DNA from: Poronia punctata
Taxonomy: Eukaryota; Ascomycota; Sordariomycetes; Xylariales; Xylariaceae
Length of the DNA: 64,000 nucleotides
NCBI GenBank assembly: GCA_022579005.1
Contig: MU401500.1
Location: 104,253-168,252 of the forward strand
Reading direction: 5' to 3'
The position numbers were made by a program, and so were the translations under genes. The notes beneath the pieces were generated by a model. It had not been told where the DNA came from. It made no database searches and was given only the letters and a program-made list of their open reading frames with translations. Positions 49,107 to 58,904 of the stretch are shown here, in pieces (the stretch's first letter is position 1; every line of letters starts with the position of its first letter).

Positions 49107-52100
49107 CTATTTCTTTCCACCTCTTCCCTTCCCCCTCGAATTCAAGTTCGAATTCGAAGGACCTGCGTCAGTCGTGCTCGCTTCGCCGCCACGAGGGGTA
49201 TTTTTTCCTTTGGCCTTAGCCCCGCCGCGACCTCGGCGTTTCTTCTCCTTGCCTTCCTCACGCGCAACTCGTCTCGCCTCTTCCTCCTGCGTCCGACGGC
49301 TTTCCTGATCCCACCATTCCTGGAATGCCTGTTCTTGCTGAATCTCCTGAAGACTTCGTTTCGCCACAGCTTCGCGACGACTTTGCTGCTCTCGTTGTTG
49401 TTGTCCGATGATATCCTCGAGTGCAAGTCCTACTTCTTGTTCTGCTTTCGGAGCTCGTTTTATATATGATTTCGAATGTGGCGTCAGCGGTTGCGGTGGA
49501 TCCGCAGGAGACTTCGACTTTGGCACGCTGTTGTTGTTGTTGTTGGGCCTTTGTCCGGAAAATCTGGTATCTGGCGAAGCAGCCCGTCTTGGTAGGGTTT
49601 TACTGGACGATGATGCTTCGGCGACGGATGATGGTCCAGGGCTACCGGCCAAGGCGGAATCGGGATGTAGCAGACTTTTGGCTGGTAGCTTGGATCCGGC
49701 GTCTGCCTTCTTCCATGGGGGCTTCCCGCCGGTTTTGTTCCATGGCGTTTGTGACTGTTGTTTGGATTCGGCTTCCAGTTTGGCCGCTTCTTCCGCTTGC
49801 TGCTGAAGTTGCTTTTTTCTCTCCTTTTGTGACACTTTTGTATGTGGGACCCGTGGACCTGCGTCGCGGTTTTGAGCGGCTAATCCGGCAGTGAGTGCTG
49901 AATGGGCTGGTTTTGACTCTGCCAGCACCTCTCGAAGATCAAGGCGAGTGGTAGACAAGGCCGAGGCTTTCCAAGGGCCAGCAACTTGTGACCGTCTTCC
50001 TTGGGCAGCGTCATCACCCGGTCCGGATACTGAGAGTGAAGGGGATTCCGAGGTATAGTTAGACGTTCCCAGTTGACCATCTCGTTGCGCAGCTCGTTTC
50101 GTACTAGATAGCGGCTGTAAGCGGTCTAACTCGTCACCATCACCAGCAACAATAGGCTGAGGACTTGGTGACAGGGGGCTATGCCCGTCCAAGTCTTCGT
50201 CCCCCTCCATATCAAACATGAGATCAACTTGAGAGGTTTTGGGCCGAAGCTCCGGACTGAACGGCTCGTTACGGGCCAATCTCGACTTCCACCGACGAAT
50301 TTTGTCCGGTGTCGGCGACAAGCCCGGCATATCCTCGAGACTGCCGAACCGAGACTTGTGGGGCGTTTTCTTCTCGTCATCTTTGAAGTTGGCCTTGAAG
50401 GCCATCTCCTTGACACGGATCTGCCTCTCTTCATACATATCCTGTGCCAGTTCGGGGTTCTGTTCATGAAGCAGCATTTCAGCTCTTCCGCTCCGGGCGA
50501 ATGGACACCGTGCAAGTTGGTTGCCCCGAACAACTTCATCTAGCTCATACAAAAGTTCTTGCTCAAGGTCATCAAGTAGACTATGTTAAAGTCAGCGGAA
50601 GAACAAGGGATCCAGTAGCGTCAAGAGATTGGACAATGAAAGACTTACTGATTTTCCAGCATTGACTCCATCTGAAGGCAAATATACTCCAGACCTTTCT
50701 CCTTGAATTCCGTGACAGAACAAGGGCTGATGAGGTTCAGAAGAGTCGAGATATTACGAGTTGACACTGGTCCTGTTAGCATACCATCATACGGGAGCCA
50801 CACAAGTTTTGATAAACCTTGGAACATACCAAAGCGCCCGATAATCTTTTGGCAGATTTGAGACAGTCGGTCGAGCATCAGTTCGTTCGCGATACTCATT
50901 ACGTCCATGACCAGTTCGGAGAAATCGTCGATACCGTCTGCGACGACCGAGTCGAAAAGTTCCTCGCCCACGTCTGCATACAGATACCGAAGAACGTAGT
51001 GAAATGATTCCGGATTTAGGTGTCGTAGGTCGATGTTTACAACATCCGAACTGTCCTGTGTCGCCCGGCGACTTTCGAGCCACTTTCCTTGGGAACGACC
51101 GTTGAAAAGTCCTTGGAACCAGGGACACCTTTGGCACAGCATCGTACTGTGGACAGGAATACTGTCTCCGTCCAGTTCTAGGAGCGCATCGCCATCCTCA
51201 AAGAAGGATGGATCATCGACGGCATCCCGGAAATCGGCATCCATAGAGCGAGACGCGGTAGTTTGGAGACGAGCACAAGCTTCGAGCTTCGATATTCCTA
51301 ACCGAGAACCTATCTTCATCACGTCGTTCCTGATCTGCCGACTTCTGTGGGTTGATGATTCAGACTGCCATGAAACATTCCACACGGGAATGGCACGGTC
51401 GGTGTACAAAAAAACCACCAGGTTTAGTAGAGCGATCAGATCGAGGTTCCACGCAAACTCAAGTACAATCTCGCCATTGTCCTCCACGATGGTTAGAAAC
51501 TCGGGCATTTCATAGTAGCCCAGGTCACGAAACTGCTGTAATCCTGTACGGAGAATCGGACTGCGAGCTGAAAGAATCCATGAGTGGACCGGAAGGGCGA
51601 GTTTTTGGTTGGAAGCCGAACGGATGGCGAAGCCCGTAGGTTGGTTTGCAAAACCCCAGCTTGTGAAGTGATATACGAGGTCTTCCTCAAGGTCAGTCGA
51701 GGAGAATATCTCATAGCTCAACTCGTCAACCTGTGCTTTCAGCCTATCCGGGTTCCGGGCTTTCCACGTATCCTTGAACTCCCTTGTTTTCGAATTTTGG
51801 GCTTTGAATCCAACAAGAGGAAGTAAGGGGGCCATGTCATCCCAAAGAGTGGCACGGGATATTTCGAGCTGGTCTCTGGTGACATCACAATCTTTTCGGA
51901 CTGCGGCATAAGCACCAAACGCAGAGCTTCGAACAGCAACCACATCTGTGATGAATGGGACGCGCTGAAACTTGAAATCTTTCCGTTTGTGATCGGGGAC
52001 GCTTGCGCCCCTAGTATCCTGGGCTTTTGCACGTCTGATACGCCGCCAGACAGCCCCAGACTGGGTGGATATGATGACAGACCCATTTTCTCCAACCCCG

Positions 52101-53948
52101 ACAGAGCTAACTCCATCTTTCCGCGAGGTCCAGACACAATATGGTGGCGTGATGGCTTCTTTTATTTTCGACGGGTTGGTAGTCGAGGATGTCAGATGGT
52201 CGTTCTCCGAGTTGTGATTAAGACGCATCGTAAACAGATCTCCACTCCCCGTCACAGCAGCGATCGTGTCGCCCCCAGACGCGATATGATGGACCTCTCG
52301 ACGTTTTGAATCGTAAGACGACGTCGACGAGAATTGTAGCGATTGTTTGAGGGATAGATTGTTCAACGAGGCGGTTTGGAGGTTGATCGTTTTGTATCCA
52401 TAACTAGTGAAGACGACTAGGGATCGATCTCCAAAAAGACAGCATGTGGCCCTGTCGATTGCAGACACGGCCGAGACTACAGACGAATGGTTGGAGATTA
52501 ATGTAGCAGCTACTTTTCGCGGGACTGTCTGGATTTCGAGCGAGCGCGAATCGGCATCCATCAAGCCGAGCTGCCCAACGTTCTTGCCCCAGCAGAACAA
52601 GGACGACCCGGTATGAACAACCGAGTGTATCGAAGATGCTGCGACCCCCACCACTTTCTCTTTCTTCAGTGGACCAAACACCTGACGCGGACTCGTGCTT
52701 ATCGGTTCTTCGTCAGTCTTGATTGGCGGTGGCAACGTATACCCTAACTGGAAGTAGGAGTTTGAGCCCCATGACCAGAGTTCACCACTGCTGGTCACAG
52801 CCATCGTGTGATTCTGTCCAAGAGCGACTTGAGTGACCTTTTTGTCATGGAGTCCCCCTTGGACCGGGACGAAGCTAAGTTTAGTGCTCTCATCTCCCAG
52901 TCCAAGGCGGCCGCCACGGCCGATGCCGGATATGTAGAGGTTGGAGAATGGATCGGTGGTCAAGATGGCAGTATGGAACTTGGAGAGCACGACGTCTTGA
53001 ATGATGATAGGACGGTTTTGCACGAGAGAAGGGACATCATCTATTGGCAGCGAATGCCTTCCGTCCGCCGGTTGGTCTTTCTGTGTGGAGAGTTGCTGAC
53101 TATGGAGGTGATGGATCAGGTGTTCAGGGCGCTTCAAGTAGATGCGCTCCGGGTACTGTCTATCATCTTCATGGCCGACACCGAGGGACAAGTTGTTGTT
53201 GCTTCCAAATGTGAAAACCTCTTCGCCCAGACCACGAGAACTTGAAGACTGCCTAGCAACACTTGTCATGGTCAATACAAACTCTTGAACGGCACGACAC
53301 AGAGCCTTACTGGGTATTGTTGCCCTCCACGCCTTCCTCATTGTCCGAGTCCTCTTCGAAATTGATCCGCTCTTCGTCAGTCTTCAGGGACCGGAGCGCG
53401 ATAGTTGCATTGTACAAGTCAAAGGGACTATTTCCCTCGTGATCCTTCGTCTTGATCAATTGCCCGATTCTTGTCGTACTCACACCGAATGACTCGGTGA
53501 GATCCTTGCGTTCTTTCGCAAGCAGGAGTCTGGCGATAGAAATGTTTCCATTGTATAGGGCCCTATGCAAGGCATTCCAACCGCTCTCGAAATCCTGAAC
53601 ATAAATGTCGATGGCAGGGTGGTCTATCAAAGCTTGGGCGTAAGCAAGCGCATCGGGCGACGTGGATGAAGCGGCTCGAAGGAGCAAAGTGAGTCCGGAA
53701 TGGTCCCGGCTGTTGATCTCAGCTTTTCCGAAACTATTGACGCCATACCTCGCGCCAGCAGTGCCCGCACCGTATCCAGAGACCTTTCGCGACTTGGTGA
53801 CGGATCGAGGTGAAGTGCTGTAACCGTTGGGACTTCCTATCCCCGTTCCTGCTCCTTTACTTGGGGTCTGGGACACTCCCCCTGGGGAGAGCAATCGACG
53901 GAAATTGTCGACATCATTTTCCCAGTAACACTTCCACAGACTGGTCAT
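49107..53948 (-). CDS. IBtk/Btb3-like ankyrin-RCC1-BTB protein (3 exons)
   Basis: CDS is complement(join(49107..50580, 50649..53252, 53311..53948)), predicted 1571 aa. The start is the ATG giving MTSLWKCYWENDVDNFRRLL; no upstream in-frame ATG exists in this exon. Ankyrin-type repeats span about residues 79-190 (SGWNALHRALYNGNISIARLL). RCC1 repeats follow from about 223 (EEVFTFGSNNNLSLG, LYISGIGRGGRLGLGDE, ELWSWGSNSYFQLG, SLFCWGKNVGQLG). A degenerate first BTB lies near 750-875 and a second near 895-1010 (VHSTMLCQRCPWFQGLF). The C-terminal 490 residues are disordered, ending in LQEIQQEQAFQEWWDQES and a basic Gly/Lys/Arg tail. This order matches animal IBTK and fission yeast Btb3, Cul3 substrate adaptors; the adaptor role here is inferred. 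Introns are 58 and 68 bp with GTAAGG and GTAAGT donors. An alternative in-frame acceptor exists in the first intron. Confidence 0.92.
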
Positions 53949-55209
53949 CGACGCTCCAATGTTCGAATTGTCGGCCGCTTCTGATAGCACCTCGCCGAAG
54001 CCTCGAGGACTGCAGCCTATTTAAAGGTACGACCGGAAGCGCTCCGACCGACGAAAGGGATAAATATGCGCCAGTCGTGTAACTGAAGCGATTGAGTTCG
54101 ATTCAAGCGAGCGCTTTTGACTTATTCGCGGTATGAAGTGCTGCGGAAGAGGATCGGTCGCGGATAAAACGGCTTTGCGGGTGGTTTACTTCAATAGTCG
54201 AGGGAGTTGAAGTGGCGAAATCGGTGTCGGAGGCTAAGCGGCGAGGCGTTGACCAAACGGTAATTCACCTGATAGATAGATGAGTAATCGACGGAAAAGT
54301 GAGTGTTATGTGTCGTTGTCTTCGCGTAGCGTGAGATTCTCCTTGGGGCTTTCTCTCACTGGGCAAAAATGTAAAGGGGAAAATGGCTAATGTAGTTGTT
54401 ACGTTCGTCGGCGTCATGATAGAAGTACCGGAGAGCCTTCGCGACTCGACCCCGCCGTTGCCCGCGACAGGCCACTTACACTATGTTTCGCATCAGATAC
54501 AGGCCCAGTAGGGAGGTAATTGCCCCCAACTAGAGGGCGGTACTCACTAGTGTAACGCTAATAAATCCCTGAACCATCCTGATTCATCATCCATCCAACT
54601 GCTATTCCGGCATTCTCCATATAATTTCGATAAGCTTCAGCCAATCATATTGTTTCGACGATGAACATGACTGATATGGGAGGACAGAACGCTCCGAGGA
54701 ATAATAGGTAGATATTCACCTAAAGCTTCGCAACTATGGCATACAAGACCTCGTGAACCGTTCATGATACTCAATTGGAACGTTCTCAACGCTCCCATCG
54801 TTGCCTAGATTTTAAAGACCACAATCGCTCAGTAACATCTCATATACTGCCCATGCGCACATGCAAGGCGCAACATCGAAACCTAGATTAGCCCACAAGG
54901 TCACGTCCACTTGGTGTTGCTGCAGGTCATTGTGGGGTCACCCGGGCATATGGAGACTGGCAGTTGCCTTTCGGCCGGTTCGTAATGGTAGAATCACGCG
55001 TGAAAATAAGACCACTGTAAATACATTTCATGCAATCTAGGTAGTCTAGGACTCTAGGTCATATACAATGTTACCACAGATCAAGTCAACTGGACGCCAT
55101 TTAATCCCTTGCCGCGCCTTTATAACCACGCATTTTTTCCAGTGCCGGGTATCGAGTGTGAAGGAGAACCTTCACCTCCAAGTCAAATTGTTCTATAAGC
55201 CACAATGTC
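53949..55209. other. Intergenic region with the promoter of the IBtk-like gene
   Basis: This 1.26-kb gap separates two minus-strand genes. Its left part should be the promoter and leader of the IBtk-like gene, its right part the 3' UTR of the carrier gene. No TATA box, tRNA or ORF with a domain is apparent. Confidence 0.5.
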
Positions 55210-56472
55210 TTACTTCTGCAGAGTGCGGAAGAAGTCCATTACACCAGTGAAAACGACTGAAGAAAACGTCAGCAGGCAGTACAGGCCAAATCCGAATGGA
55301 GATTGGGGGAAGAGTAGAGCTCACCTAGAAGAATACCACCGCCAGGACCCAGTCTCAAGACCTTGGGCAGGAAGCCCTTGTACAATGCGCCAAAACCTTC
55401 CTCCTTCATCACCGTGCCACATGCGGGCCAGGCCCAGTTGTATTTGGGGATCGTGCCAGCGACCTTGGGGGTATTCTGGATTCGAGACTTGACGACATCC
55501 ATCGGGGTGTTCAGAACGGTACCGATGGTACCACCAATAGTACCAGCAATGATGTCGTTGGTGACCTGGCCCTTCTTCGACGTCGCCTTGGGGAGCAGTT
55601 CTCGAACTTGGAAGATGCAGCCAAAGTAACCAGCATTCCACAGGATGTGGCGCCACATTGTACTCTCGAGGCCATTGTAAAGGGCCAGGACACCCTCGTT
55701 CTTGACGACCTTGGACACGACGTCGAGTGCGCCCTTGTACTGTCCAGCGGACTCTTTGCTCTGCAGTCGCACTGCGGTATAACGTGTCAGCCTCTTCAAC
55801 ATGAGCGAGCCCTGACGTTTCGCAGGGAAACTCCGAGCTCAGTCTCTAACCCCTCGACTGATCATTGGCACTTACACTTGACCAATTCAAACGGAACGAC
55901 AACAAACGATTCAGTGGCACCAGCCGAAGCACCGGTCAGGATAGAAAGCGGTTGTGTCATCTTTTCAGCACCAAAGGCCTTCTTGTAAACCTTCCCCCAC
56001 TCGTCGTTGGCGGCGAACTTGGTAGCGCGCTTCGGGGCTTCCATAAGGATGGGGGCAGTGATACCGCGGTAGAGTCTCGAGAAACTGCGCGATAGTATGA
56101 GCTTAGACTGCCCTGCTGCCCAAGGCGGACGCGACTATCTTACCCCTCGGTGCGAACGATTTTCTGGAAGCAGTCCACCATTCCAGTATAAGCATCGGCC
56201 CCCGTTGCCTTGCCGCTCTGTAGCTGTAGACGACTCTTGACAACATCCAACGGGTACCTATTCCAGTATGAAGCGTTAGGGTTCGGAAGAATCGATCGGG
56301 GAGAGCGGAGTTGATCAATACGAACATGACCAAGATCTAGAAAACAGCCCAGGTTAGAAAAACACGGGGTGCGATTGTATTGCCGCATTGGAAGAGTACT
56401 CACTTCGGACACGCCAGCGATGGCGCCGGCAGCGAACTGCCATTGGAAACCAAGAGGCTTTTCTGTCGCCAT
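55210..56472 (-). CDS. Mitochondrial 2-oxodicarboxylate carrier (Odc1/Odc2 type, 6 exons)
   Basis: CDS is complement(join(55210..55256, 55325..55771, 55876..56084, 56144..56257, 56326..56336, 56404..56472)), 897 nt, 298 aa, close to yeast Odc1/Odc2 (about 310). It is an inner-membrane mitochondrial carrier (SLC25) with three repeats, each bearing the PxD/ExxK/R signature: YPLDVVKSR, VPFELVKLR and TPMDVVKSR. Other family landmarks are QFAAGAIAGVSE near the N terminus, LTGASAGATESF, AGTIGGTIGTVLNTP and RLGPGGGILL. Family knowledge says it exchanges 2-oxoadipate and 2-oxoglutarate, linking lysine and glutamate metabolism with the citric acid cycle. Five introns are 59-104 bp. Exon 2 is only 11 nt; it is required to give ILVMYPLDVVK and to keep frame. 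The gene is divergent from the DUF7730 gene across 2.4 kb. Confidence 0.95.
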
Positions 56473-58904
56473 TTCGATTGACTGACTGGTGTTCGAAACG
56501 GAGGTGGTTGGCGGTCAATAGAAGGATGGGAAAGGCAGATGTCGAAGTATTATTACTGTAGCGCCTATATACCGCCGTAAATACAGTAGACTCGTAGGCT
56601 TGCGATGTCGCATATGAACTGGGGTCGACCGCTTGCCCGTTGTGGCCCGCTCAACCGGACTGGCGCTAAAATGAGCTCATCTGGAGCTTAGCGCTAAGCC
56701 TGCCCTAGCCAGTTATGGCGGGTCGATAAGTTAAAATTACGCACTGACCATTCTGAATCTTGGGAGCGTGGGTCCGGGGAACCGGGGCTCTTGGCCGTGT
56801 CTAGGGTAGCCTAGGCGCGAGAGGGGCAGTTGGAAGTTGGCAACTGTTGATGATATAATCGTTGATTATTTGGTGATACTATCCCATACCACAATATCTC
56901 AATTTTACTCCATTGAACTCAGCAGTTGTCTATAATAATGATATCAGCTCCTCGATATGAATCTCATGTAGCTTATCTGCTAAATGCAGATATTGCCGGT
57001 ATAACCCTTGCCACTGCAAGTTGAGATACAATCGCATCAAAACTAAACAGGTGTCTGAGAACTGTGTTGTTTTCTCCATCAGTCGGACCTATCTGTTGAA
57101 TGAACGGTACACTATATGTCGACGACCTCTAACCAGAATTGGACATGTGTAGTCCATCTTAGATCACAAAAGTACAAGGAAGGCTCTAGCTAGGTGGTAA
57201 GGATAGATAGGTCTTTTAATGAGCAGAAAATATGAAGGTTAACGTTTCTGATGGACTGCATGCACTGCATGGACGTCGACATGTGAAGAGTAGGTTTTAT
57301 ATAGATAATTTCACCCTCTACACACTCCCTTTGACGTCTTGCCAGTTCCTTTCTTTTGTGTTTTAACACATGCACAAACTCTCACATACAATATTAACTA
57401 CATCGTGCTTTCACCAACAACCCTGCTATTCTCTAGCAGGATACTCACCTCGCATACGCTCGGACCATAAGGCATTGGAGGGGATCTCAAACTTTGCTGG
57501 CAACAAGGTATACAATACTGCAAGGCACACCACACGAAGAAATCCTCAGCATCTTGTACTTCCGTGGTGCATCGATTTCCTTCTACATTTCCCTATCCCC
57601 CACTAACCTTTCACGTGCCTCAAGTCACAACTGAAGCGTCAGGAAAGTGACTTACTACCTTAGTCAGAACATCTGTTCTTACATGTCATTTCCCACCCTT
57701 CGTCAACACTCTCCTTCTGCAGGAAGCCGGTAACATCCTCCTCTACCTCCTCCATACCTACTTAAATGGGAGCGGCCTCACCTCATAAAACATCTGCGGA
57801 AAAGCAAATATTCTAACCACCCTTGGATCCCAGCTTGAGCAACTGCCTTGAGCTGGTGACCTAGGTACAAGTTCATCTAAAAGTGCTCGCTAGTTACAAT
57901 CCCATATCATTCAACTTCTACATATCTGAGCACCTATCCAGTTGTCTTCCTATCTCCAGCCTTTCCCATTATATTCTCCTCCAGTTACCATACCTTTCCA
58001 TCTAAGAACCAGGTACATACTTCAAATATGTGCTTATGATTCCTTCCTACTCATTCCCAGGCTAGTTACAGCTTCATCAAAGACGGTCTTCATTCATCCA
58101 CATTGCCTATCTAAGTTGGTATTTTCCTGTCCCCAGGTCTTTCCTCGTTAAATACTTTTCCAGTCACATTTCTATATTCCCCAGACACATCGGGTTCCAC
58201 CTTCCACACCCATACACCTGAGCTAGTTACAAAAATCTCCGATCCCCAACTGTGTCGGGAGGGATGTGAAGTAGGGTCATACCTCTCGAGTATGATAGCT
58301 ACCGGTAGCATTCCTGATTGATCGGCGTCTACCTATATGCTAGGATAGCTTCACGAAGCCTCCCGCAGCATTCGCTCCAATACCAGTAAGTCATACCGTG
58401 CTGCATCGTCCTCGAAGTACTCTCGAGTGACTTCTCTGCTTATGATAGCTAAAGTACCTGAAGCGACGAAGCATCGTCTCACTTACATGCTAGTCTAGGA
58501 TCACTAGGATCATCTCACATCTCCCCAGCATCAACTTCACTCACCTAGTAAGTAATACTCCAATACGCTGTCACTACTCCTTCCCGAAAGCTACGAAGGT
58601 ACAACTGCATCTTATCCTTTGCCTTTCCTTTACACTCTTTTGTACTTGGTATCGAGATACCGGCATACTACCTGAACCTCGTCCTTAGATTTGGTCACTA
58701 TACCAGTCTTTTCAAAATCTCCTCAGCTTCATCATTCATCCTTCGTTATTTATTTCAATACCTACTACGGGGGGTATTGTCCTTGACGTCCTGCAGGGCT
58801 GATATAACCCAGTCACTTTAGCTCTGTTAATCTCTCGCTTCCATTTCCCGCTACTGTACCTCCCGCCAACACATAAGCTTTCCGGCGACACTTCTCTACT
58901 GAAC
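56473..58904. promoter_or_regulatory. 2.4-kb divergent intergenic region with a pyrimidine-rich right half
   Basis: This region lies between the divergent carrier (minus) and DUF7730/F-box-like (plus) genes and should hold both promoters. From about 57360 to 58900 the plus strand is C/T-rich, as in long fungal promoters and leaders, with many short upstream open frames. GCTAGTTAC occurs three times, at 57889, 58061 and 58222, spaced 172 and 161 bases. No TATA box is clear. The regulatory role is inferred from position. Confidence 0.5.

Noticed and set aside
49002..50543. Several plus-strand open frames (up to 157 codons) opposite IBtk-like exon 3
   Set aside because: They are shadows of a low-complexity sense exon and show no domain.
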